Positions 43,501 to 52,647 of a stretch of 64,000 nt of DNA are shown one piece after another. A program made the translations under genes and the position numbers. Positions within the stretch are counted from its first letter, which is position 1. Each line of letters opens with the position of its first letter. The DNA is from Sphingobacterium sp. B16(2022) (GTDB taxonomy: Bacteria; Bacteroidota; Bacteroidia; Sphingobacteriales; Sphingobacteriaceae): contig NZ_JAAUVN010000002.1 in the NCBI RefSeq assembly GCF_012030425.1, forward strand, positions 124,001-188,000. The letters run 5' to 3'. The notes below the pieces were generated by a model. It worked only from the letters and a program-made list of their open reading frames with translations. It had not been told where the DNA came from and searched no databases.

Positions 43501-43861
43501 GGCAGATCGTTGGAGGTCTGAAGCAAATCCTGGTAGTGGATTAGTTCCGACTACAAATGGTACAGGCAGGGGCCGTGTTATGTATCGCGATACGCATTCC
43601 TTGTTTATAGAGAAAACGGATTATGTATGGATCCGTAATATCAATTTCGGTTATACATTTCCTAAAAGTATAAAGGGAGTTATCAAGGACATTCGAGTCT
43701 ATGGAAATATTCAAAATCCTTTCTTGATTACGGGGTATGATGGTAATCCAGAAGGGACCAACATTAATAGAGGTGATATTAGTCCATTGGTGCAAGGACT
43801 TGACTACTCTGCTTATCCAGTTCCAAGAATCTATACACTCGGATTAAATTTCAATTTTTAA
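40574..43861 (+). CDS. susC: SusC/RagA-family TonB-dependent outer-membrane transporter
   Basis: This 1095-residue protein imports an oligosaccharide or other nutrient captured by its SusD partner. A long N-terminus of about 35 residues precedes the hydrophobic signal segment (LLKASLLLSGIFSI). A carboxypeptidase-regulatory-like domain (about 93-170, ITVSGIVRDAKGLPIPGVTIQVKG), the TonB box region DEVVVVGYGSQ, a plug with TVLKDASATAIYGSRGSNGVI and the barrel follow, ending in LGLNFNF. The atypical 35-residue N-terminal extension is probably cytoplasmic or a misassigned start; a later start is possible. It opens the SusCD locus with oxidative enzymes downstream. Confidence 0.95.
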   Translation: MQYDQFNKKITENFTVQNLCRTQTEKISNPLLGRSSLLKASLLLSGIFSIQLSHIQASVVGYSGRVFDLEENHGMLFNSNSARITRSNIQEQITVSGIVRDAKGLPIPGVTIQVKGTDVATSTAEDGSYVITLNKGQSLSFRNIGYSSQEIVITKAGEQHVTLISMSQDIDEVVVVGYGSQQKKDVTGSIASVSMNNVRGQAIASPDQALTGQISGVQVSTSNGTPGGGPRIRIRGIGAIGAGGSPLYVIDGFPVPSSSSERSNPLTAINPSDIESMTVLKDASATAIYGSRGSNGVILINTKKGTVGKLKINVAASSGIQEVPKKGRPNMMNAMEFAQFRKEAIEDKIRYEEGREPTLNDIPEEYRNPETLGAGVDWYDAVTRIAPMSDFNVSFSGGNEQIRSFVSAGYLNQSGVMLNTGFERFSVRGNVDANISNKLKLGMNIAPTLSYLKGGVSGQGRDEFFEISTPVSTIYNADGTYNPYIVSPGTFGNPNPVMFLNERVDKSSKMKILMSAYAEYSILPKLKFKTTFNVDYQDESGEYFRPSTLANQNAPGPSIPSGNYTRGQYINWANENTLTYDYSSDNGHTISALAGYSIQSQKDKSAGFNGSQFPDDDIQTLNAAARITGGTGIEDWALISYLARVNYTFKDRYILTASFRSDGSSRFGKDNRWGSFPSVALGWRLSEEKFLKDATWVDELKLRASYGRSGNFNISNYAPLSSIGTGNYVFGGSLAPGRIMNSLGNSFLGWEKMKELNVGLDFATLNNRLTIAANYYKRNTLDLLLNTPIPQSSGFSSVTENRGDVENTGFEFSVSSINITNDNFKWNTDFNISFNRNKVIALGRSTDPIFSGASSEGNFTNVTRIGQPVGMIIGYVVDGIYQNQADLEKYASFPGAIPGNLRMRDVNGDGEITPNDDFDVIGNPYPDFTWGMTNTFSFKNFDLRVLMVGSMGQEMLHATRFYTDNIDGVFNVRKEVADRWRSEANPGSGLVPTTNGTGRGRVMYRDTHSLFIEKTDYVWIRNINFGYTFPKSIKGVIKDIRVYGNIQNPFLITGYDGNPEGTNINRGDISPLVQGLDYSAYPVPRIYTLGLNFNF

Positions 43862-43871
43862 GTCTACTGTT

Positions 43872-45353
43872 ATGAATATAAAATATATTTTATTGAGTTT
43901 GGGACTACTAAGCTTCTCCTCATGTAATCACCTATTAGATGTTAAACCATATACATTTTCCAGCGGTGATAATTATTATGAAAATGAAGGACAAGTCCTT
44001 CGCGCTGTGAACGGGGTCTATGGCCGCTTACAAGGTTTGTACACCAGTGATTTTTGGGCGATGACTGAAATGGTTGCTGATAATACCAACTATCAATATG
44101 ATGAAACCGATAGAGGGGCGCAACAAAGGGAAGAGATAGATGAATTTTTGATAACCTCTTCAAATAATTATATCAATACTGTATGGGCAACATTATACAG
44201 TGTTATACAAGAGTCTAATGTTATCCTTAGCCGAATTGATCAGGTTTCTTTTGCCGACGAAGGTTTGAAAAAGCGATATATAGGTGAAGTGAAGTTTTTA
44301 CAGGCTTTCACCTACTTTCATTTGGTACGCTTATTCGGAGAAATTCCATTACACACGAAGGAAGTTGCGAATCCAACGGATGCTTTTACCAAAGGTAAGG
44401 CATCGGTCGAAGAAGTATACGGTGTAATTATACAACATGCTAAGGATGCAGTTGCAAATCTACCAAATAGCTATGATAAGAATAATGCCGGACGGATTAC
44501 TAAAGGGGCTGCTTTGACGCTGTTGGGTGAGGTATACTTAACAAGAAAGCAATTTGCTGAAGCAGCTTCTACTTTTCAGGAGGTTACGCAATTGGGCTAT
44601 GCTTTATTGCCTGATTATGCCAACTGTTTCAACCCGAATAATAAAAATAATGAGGAGTCTGTCTTTGAAGTGCAATATGATCAATCTGTTGAAGGTGAGA
44701 ATAGTAATTTTATTTATATGTTCGGACCCCGAAATGGCAAGTTGAAGTTAGTGGGGTATTCTGGAAATCTTGGTGGATCTAATATTCCAACGCCAAGTAT
44801 ATATAACCTATATGAAGCGGGGGATTTGCGGAAGGATAAATCAATAGCCTTGTTCGATGATCCTTCAAATGCGTCCTATCAAGAGGCAATCGCTTTTGGT
44901 GGAAAAATGCCCTTCATCAAGAAATTTTATCATGCACCTTATATTGAAGATGGACGGTCCAATGAGAACTGGCCAGTATACCGATATGGGTATGTCTTAT
45001 TGATGTTGGCAGAGGCGCAAAATGAGTCTGGGGTTGGAAATCCTTATCTAAACTTAAACTTGGTACGTAAACGAGCAGGATTGGAACCTTTATCAGGTTT
45101 GACCAAGGAAGGTTTACGGGATGCTATTGCAAAGGAACAGCGTGTCGAGGTTGCTTTTGAGAGCCATAGATGGTACCAGTTGTTACGTATGGGAAAGGCG
45201 GAAGAAGTCTTAAATGCTCACGGAGTGGAAGAGAAAAAACGTCTTTCGCGCTTAAGCTCGGCTTCCTATAATGTGCAGCCCTTTAAGTTATTGTTTCCTA
45301 TTCCACAGCGTGAAGTGCTAACCAATGGGATTTCACAAAACACGGGGTATTAA
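43872..45353 (+). CDS. susD: SusD/RagB-family nutrient-binding lipoprotein
   Basis: This 493-residue surface lipoprotein forms the lid on the SusC pore. It has the lipobox FSSC (lipid at C18) and the SusD-type start LDVKPYTFSSGDNYYENEGQVLRAVNGVYG. A TPR-like helical region and the C-terminal ending LLFPIPQREVLTN typical of the family follow. It starts 10 nt after susC. The nutrient is unknown, and the downstream enzymes suggest a glycoside or sugar derivative. Confidence 0.95.
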   Translation: MNIKYILLSLGLLSFSSCNHLLDVKPYTFSSGDNYYENEGQVLRAVNGVYGRLQGLYTSDFWAMTEMVADNTNYQYDETDRGAQQREEIDEFLITSSNNYINTVWATLYSVIQESNVILSRIDQVSFADEGLKKRYIGEVKFLQAFTYFHLVRLFGEIPLHTKEVANPTDAFTKGKASVEEVYGVIIQHAKDAVANLPNSYDKNNAGRITKGAALTLLGEVYLTRKQFAEAASTFQEVTQLGYALLPDYANCFNPNNKNNEESVFEVQYDQSVEGENSNFIYMFGPRNGKLKLVGYSGNLGGSNIPTPSIYNLYEAGDLRKDKSIALFDDPSNASYQEAIAFGGKMPFIKKFYHAPYIEDGRSNENWPVYRYGYVLLMLAEAQNESGVGNPYLNLNLVRKRAGLEPLSGLTKEGLRDAIAKEQRVEVAFESHRWYQLLRMGKAEEVLNAHGVEEKKRLSRLSSASYNVQPFKLLFPIPQREVLTNGISQNTGY

Positions 45354-45397
45354 TCCATGATCTAAATCAAAACAATATATCAGCTTAACAAATAACA

Positions 45398-48079
45398 ATG
45401 AGAAAAATTAATAACATGCAGCTCGTGTTGTTTGCCATTTTCCTGCTCATTTTGGCGGGGGCATGTCGTGAACAAATTAAAGATGAAGGTACTAAGGATG
45501 AGAATCCGAAGACTAAGAAAATTGTTTTACCTGAGGGTTTTGCAGTAGATCATATCTATAGCCCGTCGGATAATAAACAGGGATCATGGGTCGCGATGAC
45601 CTTTGATGATAAGGGGAGGATGATTACCTCGGATCAGTATGGAGCATTGTTCCGTATCGAATTGCCACCTATAGGTTCAGATAGTACGATGAAACCTAAG
45701 ATTGAAAAGTTAGATTTTCCATTAGATAATCCGGCTGATACTAGTTCGACGAAAGTAGGAATTGGATTTGCTCAAGGTTTGTTATGGGCCCACAACAGTC
45801 TATATGTGGTGGTGAACCATAATCCGGATGAGCAGCTTTCGAAAGGTAGTGGTTTGTACCGTTTACAGGATACAAATCAGGATGATAAGCTGGATAAGAT
45901 TACACAATTATTGGCCTTAAATGGTGAGGGTGAACATGGACCGCATAGTGTTGTGCTTGGACCTGATTCGGCGATATATTTAATTGCGGGTAATCATACT
46001 GATTTGCCCAAGATGGATGCCTATCGTTTACCCTCAAACTGGCATCACGATAATTTGTTACCTCATATCGTAGATTCACAGGGTCATGCCACCGATCGTA
46101 AAGAGCCGGGGGGCTGGATTGCTAAAACTGATCCTGAAGGTAAGCACTGGGAGATGATTAGTGGTGGGTATCGAAATCCGTTTGATATTACTTTTAATGA
46201 TGATGGCGAAATGTTTACCTACGATTCGGATATGGAATGGGATTTTGGGATGCCTTGGTATCGCCCAACAAGGATCTGTCATGTAACAAGTGGTGCTGAG
46301 TACGGATGGAGGACTGGTAATGCCAAATGGGATCCCAGTTACCCCGATAACCTACCGGGTACGCTGAATATCGGACAGGGCTCGCCAACGAATCTTCTCT
46401 ATGCAAGCAAAGCGAAATTTCCGGATAAGTATAGAAATAGTCTTCTGGCATTTGACTGGAGTTTTGGTATTATCTATTCTGTTCAGTTAACACCAAAAGG
46501 AGCGACTTATGAGGCAAAAGCGGAAGAATTTATATCGGGATCTCCACTTGCATTGACATCTGGAGAGATTGGGCCTGATGGTGCTTTATACTTTTTGACA
46601 GGGGGGAGAAAGTTGGAGTCTGATCTTTATCGCGTGTATTATAAGGGACATGCTGATATTGAGCCTAAGAAAACGAAAAATGAAATTCCTAAGGGGATTG
46701 CCTTGCGTCGCGAGATTGAACAATTTCATAAACCATCTGCACCAGGCACTGCTGAGAAAGTGTGGAAATACCTTGGTGATCCAGATCGTTTTATTCGTTA
46801 TGCAGCACGCATTGCAGTGGAGCATCAACCCGTGGATACATGGAAGCATCTTGTTTTTCAGGAAAAAAATGTACTCCGTCTCACCGAAGCGATGTTGGCT
46901 CTGGCCAGAAATGGAGATCAATCTTTACAAGCAGAAATGTTTAATAAGCTGGCAACTATTGACATTAGGAAGCTTCCGCAACAGATGCTTTTAAATCTCT
47001 TGCGTGTTTATGAGGTCAGTATAGCTCGAATGGGGACACCTGTTGAATCGCAACGTATTCTACTTTCGGAGCGATTAGCGGGTTTATATCCTTCGAAGAT
47101 AAACCTTGTCAATCGTGAACTGGGAAAAGTATTGGTAGCTATTGGCGATGCGAGTGTTGTACCTAAGACTGTACCATTACTATACTCAGCAAAGGATGAT
47201 TCGACCAATACCAGTTTTATGAGTTCTTCCAATCTTATTTTGCGTAATCCACAGTATGGTCTGGATATCGCTGACATGTTGGCCAATATTCCTCCTGCGC
47301 AACAGATATTTTTAGCAACGATGTTGAGTTCTGCACATACGGGTTGGACCCCAGAATTGCATGATGAATATTTCAAGTGGTTCTATAAAGGTTTTGGTTA
47401 CAAAGGAGGCAATAGCTACATCGGATTTATTGATAAAGCCCGAAAAATTGCACTGAGTCATGTAAATAAGGATAAATTGGCCTATTACAGTAAGATTTCT
47501 GGTGATTCATTGGTTAATCAATCGGGTAATAGACTAGCCGAAAAAGTTCAGAATGCCAAAGGGCCAGGAAGAGATTGGAAGATCGATACAGCGCTCAAAT
47601 ATATTAATGATAATACTGAGATACGTGATTTCAAACGAGGGGGTGAGCTTTTTGTTGCCTTGCGCTGTGCTTCTTGCCATACTATGAAAGGTTCGGGTGG
47701 TTCGGTTGGACCTGATCTTACTCAACTGGGAACACGTTTCTCTCCTAAAGATATGTTGGAAGCGATGATTGAACCTAGCAAAGTGATTTCTGATCAATAT
47801 GAATCTAAAGTTTTTCATCTGAAAGATGGAACTAAGCAAATGGGACGACTGATGGGTGAAAGTGAAAAGAGTTATACCATTTCGCAAAATCCTTATGCAC
47901 CGCAGTTAACGAAGGAAATTGCAAAAAAAGATGTTCAGGACATCAAAGTCTCCGAAGTATCCATTATGCCTCCAGGGACTTTAAATGTCTTGAATCCTGA
48001 GGAACTACGGGATCTAATGGCATACCTCATGTCGGGAGGAAATGAGAATAGTGATGTATATAAAAAGAAAAATAAATAA
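45398..48079 (+). CDS. Sugar dehydrogenase-like beta-propeller protein with HEAT-like region and c-type cytochrome domain
   Basis: This 893-residue lipoprotein (LILAGAC) has three parts. The N-terminal half (about 45-430) is a beta-propeller of the membrane-bound dehydrogenase type related to PQQ-linked sugar dehydrogenases (for example GGYRNPFDITFNDDGEMFTYDSDMEWD). The middle (about 450-720) is helical and HEAT-like. The C-terminus carries a c-type heme site C757-x2-C760-H761 in CASCHTMKGSGGSVGPDLT. This architecture is known from Planctomycetes and Bacteroidota glycan loci; electron transfer from sugar oxidation to the heme is inferred. It follows susD and precedes sugar-modifying enzymes. 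Confidence 0.85.
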   Translation: MRKINNMQLVLFAIFLLILAGACREQIKDEGTKDENPKTKKIVLPEGFAVDHIYSPSDNKQGSWVAMTFDDKGRMITSDQYGALFRIELPPIGSDSTMKPKIEKLDFPLDNPADTSSTKVGIGFAQGLLWAHNSLYVVVNHNPDEQLSKGSGLYRLQDTNQDDKLDKITQLLALNGEGEHGPHSVVLGPDSAIYLIAGNHTDLPKMDAYRLPSNWHHDNLLPHIVDSQGHATDRKEPGGWIAKTDPEGKHWEMISGGYRNPFDITFNDDGEMFTYDSDMEWDFGMPWYRPTRICHVTSGAEYGWRTGNAKWDPSYPDNLPGTLNIGQGSPTNLLYASKAKFPDKYRNSLLAFDWSFGIIYSVQLTPKGATYEAKAEEFISGSPLALTSGEIGPDGALYFLTGGRKLESDLYRVYYKGHADIEPKKTKNEIPKGIALRREIEQFHKPSAPGTAEKVWKYLGDPDRFIRYAARIAVEHQPVDTWKHLVFQEKNVLRLTEAMLALARNGDQSLQAEMFNKLATIDIRKLPQQMLLNLLRVYEVSIARMGTPVESQRILLSERLAGLYPSKINLVNRELGKVLVAIGDASVVPKTVPLLYSAKDDSTNTSFMSSSNLILRNPQYGLDIADMLANIPPAQQIFLATMLSSAHTGWTPELHDEYFKWFYKGFGYKGGNSYIGFIDKARKIALSHVNKDKLAYYSKISGDSLVNQSGNRLAEKVQNAKGPGRDWKIDTALKYINDNTEIRDFKRGGELFVALRCASCHTMKGSGGSVGPDLTQLGTRFSPKDMLEAMIEPSKVISDQYESKVFHLKDGTKQMGRLMGESEKSYTISQNPYAPQLTKEIAKKDVQDIKVSEVSIMPPGTLNVLNPEELRDLMAYLMSGGNENSDVYKKKNK

Positions 48080-49145
48080 AGTGGATTTTTCAAAGAAAGA
48101 TTGGTTGGAAAAAGTGTCTCATGTGGCACAGGTCGGTGGTATCGAGACTTCGGTTTTGGATAATGGACGGGGACGTGGTACCCGTATTGCCTGGATAAAT
48201 ACAGGTACGGGATTGCGTTTTAAAGTTGTTATAGATCGAGCTATGGATATTGCGGATGCTTATTTCAACCAATTTAATTTGAGCTGGATCAGTAAGTTGG
48301 GTGTAACTGCACCGCAACCTTTTTCGGATAAGGGAGCAGATTGGTTACGCACTTTTGGTGGTGGATTGTTGGTTACTTGTGGACTTACTCATGTTGGTGG
48401 TCCTGAAGCGGATGTTTTTGGAAGTCGAGGACTACATGATCAGATTAGTAATATTCCCGCAGAAATTATTCATATAAAACAACCGGATTTGTTAAATGGA
48501 GATCTTGAAATATCGATCACTGGGAGGATACTACAGGGACATCCTCTTGGACATCCTCTTGAGTTGATTCGGACAATCCGATGTTACCTCGGGGATCCTA
48601 CAATACATATTGAAGATGTGGTCCAAAATGTTGGTAATATGGATGCACCACACATGTTGCTCTACCACTTTAACTTTGGTTGGCCTCTTGTGGATGCGGG
48701 TACTCAATTACTTTGGAATGGAAAATGGCTGCCACGGGAATCAGGTGAATCCAATAAAATATTTAAAGCAGGCTATGATTTTAAAACCTGTCAAGAACCA
48801 CGTGAAGATCATCGGGGAGCAGGAGAAGAAGCGGTGTTTATATCTCCTAAAAGCGATCAGAAAGGAAATAGCCATTGTGGGCTGTTTAATGAAAAGCTGG
48901 GTTTTGCGGTTGCGCTAACTTTTAAGAAAGAACAGCTTCCTTGGTTGACCAATTGGCAACACTGGGGCCCTGGGGAATATGTGACTGGATTAGAACCGGG
49001 TACAAATCCACCGTTGGGGCAAAAGATGATGCGTGAACGTAAAGAACTGATTTTTCTTAAACCTCAGGAAAAAAAAGTATATCAACTTTCTTTGAGCATA
49101 TTAGATACACTTGAAGAAATTCAGGTCTTTAAAGATAACATGTAG
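48042..49145 (+). CDS. DUF4432 family protein (aldose 1-epimerase-like)
   Basis: This 367-residue protein has the galactose mutarotase-like beta-sandwich fold of the DUF4432 family (LKVVIDRAMDIADAYF-like FKVVIDRAMDIADAYF, LLYHFNFGWPLV, HWGPGEYVTGLEPGTN). Members often occur with sugar isomerases and dehydrogenases; the reaction is not generally known but may be epimerisation or isomerisation of a keto-sugar. It overlaps the cytochrome gene by 38 bp; the ATG at 48042 is preceded by GGAGG, while an ATG at 48054 is an alternative. Confidence 0.85.
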   Translation: MRIVMYIKRKINKVDFSKKDWLEKVSHVAQVGGIETSVLDNGRGRGTRIAWINTGTGLRFKVVIDRAMDIADAYFNQFNLSWISKLGVTAPQPFSDKGADWLRTFGGGLLVTCGLTHVGGPEADVFGSRGLHDQISNIPAEIIHIKQPDLLNGDLEISITGRILQGHPLGHPLELIRTIRCYLGDPTIHIEDVVQNVGNMDAPHMLLYHFNFGWPLVDAGTQLLWNGKWLPRESGESNKIFKAGYDFKTCQEPREDHRGAGEEAVFISPKSDQKGNSHCGLFNEKLGFAVALTFKKEQLPWLTNWQHWGPGEYVTGLEPGTNPPLGQKMMRERKELIFLKPQEKKVYQLSLSILDTLEEIQVFKDNM

Positions 49146-49168
49146 ATTATAAACATAAATACGATGGA

Positions 49169-50380
49169 ATGGAAAATATAGAAAAAGCTTTTGAACAAGG
49201 TAAAGGGATTTTTAGATTGGCGCCAAACTGGGTGCCTAGGTCATTTTGTGTACCTGGAAGAAGGATAAAACTTCATCCAGACGATTATTATGTATTGGGT
49301 GGTGAACGTGGCGGTATCGATGAGCGGTGGCTGTCTTCTACTACCCCTGCGAAAAATGGTCCTTTGACGGGTGAATTTGAAGGTCTTAGTTTCGTGGTGT
49401 ATGAACATGATGGTGAGATTAAACAACTTTTGTTGTCGGATTGCGTTTCTTATCTCAAAGAAAGATTGATTGGAAATCGTATCTGGTCTGATTACCAAAG
49501 CTGGCCTATGTATTCCAAATTCTTTGATAACATGGGGCCACTACCCCACCATATTCACCATAACGATGAGAAAGCGGCTTTGATTGGGCAAGCGGGCAAA
49601 CCTGAAGCGTACTATTTTCCTCCACAGCTAAATAACCATGGAGGCGATTTTCCTTATACTTTTATGGGTATAGCGCCCGGAACCTCAAAAGCACAGATCA
49701 AAGAATGCCTGGAAAATTTCAGTAAAGGAGATAATAAGATCACAAATTACTCGCAAGCCTACCGTTTAGAACCTGGAACCGGCTGGGATGTCCCTCCTGG
49801 ATTATTGCATGCTCCAGGTAGTATGTGTACATATGAACCACAAAAAGCTTCTGATGTTTTTGCTATGTATCAATCCTTGGTTAATGAGGCGATCATTCCA
49901 GAGGAATTGTTATGGAAAGGAGTTCCTGATAATAAGCAGGGTGATTATGATGCTTTAATGGACATTATAGATTGGGATCTAAATGTCGATCCCAATATGA
50001 TGGAGAACCGATTTATGTACCCTAAACCGGTCAAGGCAATTGCTGAGATGGAGCAATCTGGTTATAGTGAGAAATGGATATGCTATAAATCGACAGCTTT
50101 TAGTGCAAAAGAATTGACTGTTTTTCCTGGTCAAACTGTTACGATCACCGATAATGCGGCTTATGGATTAATTATGATGCAGGGGCACGGTAAGTTGAAT
50201 GATTGGACTTTGGAAACACCGGCTCTGATCCGTTATGGGCAGTTGACCTACGACGAATATTTTGTTTCAGAATCGGCTGCGATGAAAGGTGTCATCATTA
50301 AAAATGATTCGAAAACAGATCCGATCGTCATGTTGAAACATTTTGGACCTGATAATCCGGATTTGATAATGGAGTCTTAA
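49169..50380 (+). CDS. Cupin/class I mannose-6-phosphate isomerase-like protein
   Basis: This 403-residue protein resembles the ManA-type cupins. A metal-binding pattern appears as LPHHIHHNDEKAALIGQAGKPEAYYFPPQ, with histidines and a glutamate as likely ligands, and later as WDVPPGLLHAPGS, where a histidine completes the site. A second cupin-like repeat forms the C-terminal part. The role is probably isomerisation of a sugar or sugar phosphate made by the neighbouring enzymes. It lies 23 nt after the DUF4432 gene and 24 nt before the isomerase/epimerase gene. Confidence 0.7.
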   Translation: MENIEKAFEQGKGIFRLAPNWVPRSFCVPGRRIKLHPDDYYVLGGERGGIDERWLSSTTPAKNGPLTGEFEGLSFVVYEHDGEIKQLLLSDCVSYLKERLIGNRIWSDYQSWPMYSKFFDNMGPLPHHIHHNDEKAALIGQAGKPEAYYFPPQLNNHGGDFPYTFMGIAPGTSKAQIKECLENFSKGDNKITNYSQAYRLEPGTGWDVPPGLLHAPGSMCTYEPQKASDVFAMYQSLVNEAIIPEELLWKGVPDNKQGDYDALMDIIDWDLNVDPNMMENRFMYPKPVKAIAEMEQSGYSEKWICYKSTAFSAKELTVFPGQTVTITDNAAYGLIMMQGHGKLNDWTLETPALIRYGQLTYDEYFVSESAAMKGVIIKNDSKTDPIVMLKHFGPDNPDLIMES

Positions 50381-50404
50381 TTACTAAAGATAAAAAACGT
50401 ACAG

Positions 50405-51442
50405 ATGAGCAAGAACAATTTTCCAAAATTGCACAATGCGACCTGGCCAGGTATTGTAGGCAAGGGCGATCATGAGCCTATTATTTCTTTGGATGAGCTT
50501 TTAGAAAAAACAGCTCATGCTAATGTTGATGGTGTCAAGTTTGATGGCATTGATCTAGGTCTTTTCAATGCACATGTAAAATTAGATCCTACAGATGACA
50601 ATGTCAATTTTGTTGTGGACAAAGTGGGGGGGTATAATTTAGAAATCGGTACTTTGATTGCACCGATCTGGCCACCTGATGGTGGTTCTGCGATGGGTAC
50701 TCAAGCAGATAGGGATCGCTTTGTAGCTGTTGTGCAAAAGGCAAGTGAGTTTGGTTATAAACTAAGAAAACTAGGTATTCGAACTAATAACGTGATCCGG
50801 ATCGACTCGGCTACCAGCGTAGCTGAATGGGCTAAAAATCCTCTTGAAAATACCAAAATAATTGCGGAAACATTTAGACGTGCATGTGACGTAGCAGCTA
50901 CGTATGGAGAACGACTTGCTGCGGAAGGGGAAATCTGCTGGGGTGGCATGCAAAGTTGGAGAACGATGCTGGAAACGCTGGAGATGGTGGATAGGGATAA
51001 TATGGGGTTTCAGGCAGATATGTCTCATACTTTTTTATATCTACTGGGGTATAATGAACCTAAGGACCGGATTCTTAAAACTGATTTTCAATGGGAAGAT
51101 AGAGCCGAGCTGGAACGTGGTCTTCAATTCTTGACAGATAAGCTTCGTCCATGGACGATAGATTTTCATGTTGCTCAGAATGATGGAACCGTATTTGGCT
51201 CGGGTTCGCATGATAAAACGGGAAGACATTGTTTGCCGACTGATCCGAATGGTAAGCTAGATATTGTAAAGGATGCTGGATATTGGTTGCGCGATGAGAA
51301 TGGTAACCCAAACAAAGTTTTCGACCACATTTGTTGGGATGGCTGTATGTTTCCAAATGAAGTGATGCATAAACAAGAGACCTGGAATTCAATTCTGGAA
51401 ACCATGATTAAAGTGCGAAATGCACATGGATGGTCGGTGTAA
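50405..51442 (+). CDS. Sugar phosphate isomerase/epimerase (AP_endonuc_2-type TIM barrel)
   Basis: This 345-residue protein is a xylose isomerase-like TIM barrel. Metal-binding positions are likely in [10 protein letters not shown], in [16 protein letters not shown], and at [24 protein letters not shown], where an aspartate and histidines cluster. Members isomerise or epimerise keto-sugars, inositols or sugar phosphates. Position between a ManA-like cupin and a Gfo/Idh/MocA dehydrogenase supports a sugar-oxidation pathway. Confidence 0.85.
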   Translation: MSKNNFPKLHNATWPGIVGKGDHEPIISLDELLEKTAHANVDGVKFDGIDLGLFNAHVKLDPTDDNVNFVVDKVGGYNLEIGTLIAPIWPPDGGSAMGTQADRDRFVAVVQKASEFGYKLRKLGIRTNNVIRIDSATSVAEWAKNPLENTKIIAETFRRACDVAATYGERLAAEGEICWGGMQSWRTMLETLEMVDRDNMGFQADMSHTFLYLLGYNEPKDRILKTDFQWEDRAELERGLQFLTDKLRPWTIDFHVAQNDGTVFGSGSHDKTGRHCLPTDPNGKLDIVKDAGYWLRDENGNPNKVFDHICWDGCMFPNEVMHKQETWNSILETMIKVRNAHGWSV

Positions 51443-51462
51443 AAGGTTATAGACTAATTGTT

Positions 51463-52620
51463 ATGAAGAAAAAAGAACTTAGAATAGGATTGATCGGTTG
51501 TGGATTTATGGGAAGAACTCATTCCAATGGGTACAAGCGGGTTGGTGATTTCTTTCCTGATTTAGCATACAAACCTATTTTGAAAGCGGTTTGTTCTAGA
51601 AGTGAGGATAAGGTTATCGCTTTTGCTGAGCAATGGGGTTATGAATCTTATGAAACGGATTGGAAAAAATTAATCAGTCGTGATGATATTGATGCGGTTG
51701 ATATTTGTACTCCGAATAATATGCACATGGAAATAGCTGTAGCTGCGGCAGCGGCAGGAAAAATGGTTTTATGTGAAAAACCTTTGTCTAGAAATCTTGA
51801 GGAAGGGGCGCAGATGGTCAAGGCTGTGGAAACAAGTCAAGTTAAGAATACGGTATGGTACAATTACCGCAGGCTGCCAGCTGTTACTCTAGCTAAACAG
51901 CTAGTGGAAAGTGGAAAGTTGGGTAAGATTTTTCATTATCGGACGAACTTTTTGCAGGACTGGACTATAAATGAAAATTTACCACAGGGAGGCCGAGCTT
52001 TTTGGCGTATGGATGCCGAAGCTGCAGGTTCTGGTGTGACAGGAGATCTTTTAGCGCACTGTATTGATTTGGCCATGTGGCTTAATGGTGGTATTAAAGA
52101 TGTTTCTGCAATGACAGAAATTTTTGTGAAGCAACGTCTACGTGAGGAGACTGGGAAAATGGAAGATGTCAAAATTGATGACGCTTGTATATTTCACTGT
52201 CATTTTGATAATGGTTCCTTGGGATTATTTGAATCTACCCGCTATGCTCGAGGACATAAGGCGCTCTTTACATTTGAAATTAATGGTGAGAAAGGCTCAT
52301 TACGTTGGGATCTGCATGATCTTAATAAATTGGAATATTTTAATAATGCGGATGAGTCAATCGTTAAAGGTTGGCGCTCGATTCATGTGACCGATGGTGA
52401 TCAACCTTATATGGATAAATGGTGGGTACCGGGATTATCCATCGGTTATGAACACTCATTTGTTCATCAAGTAGCAGATTTTCTAAAAAGTGTAGAAACT
52501 GGTGAAGAATGTCATCCTAATTTTCGAGATGCCTATGAGACCCAAAAGGTGTGTGAAGCCGTTTTATTGTCTGCTAAAAACAAATGTTGGGCGGACACTG
52601 ATGTAGATTGGAACAATTAA
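51463..52620 (+). CDS. Gfo/Idh/MocA-family oxidoreductase
   Basis: This 385-residue enzyme has an N-terminal Rossmann domain ([17 protein letters not shown]) and the EKPL motif with the catalytic lysine ([10 protein letters not shown]), and a C-terminal substrate domain. It probably oxidises a hydroxyl of a sugar to a ketone with NAD(P). The start is the ATG at 51463, 20 nt after the isomerase gene; an ATG at 51430 would overlap that gene and add 11 unlikely residues. The family includes enzymes that form 3-keto-glycosides. Confidence 0.92.
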   Translation: MKKKELRIGLIGCGFMGRTHSNGYKRVGDFFPDLAYKPILKAVCSRSEDKVIAFAEQWGYESYETDWKKLISRDDIDAVDICTPNNMHMEIAVAAAAAGKMVLCEKPLSRNLEEGAQMVKAVETSQVKNTVWYNYRRLPAVTLAKQLVESGKLGKIFHYRTNFLQDWTINENLPQGGRAFWRMDAEAAGSGVTGDLLAHCIDLAMWLNGGIKDVSAMTEIFVKQRLREETGKMEDVKIDDACIFHCHFDNGSLGLFESTRYARGHKALFTFEINGEKGSLRWDLHDLNKLEYFNNADESIVKGWRSIHVTDGDQPYMDKWWVPGLSIGYEHSFVHQVADFLKSVETGEECHPNFRDAYETQKVCEAVLLSAKNKCWADTDVDWNN

Positions 52621-52647
52621 TGTTAAATTAACTTTTAGCTCATAACA

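Noticed and set aside
42511..43795. Minus-strand open frames inside susC
   Set aside because: They follow from codon composition of the susC gene and have no recognisable protein features.
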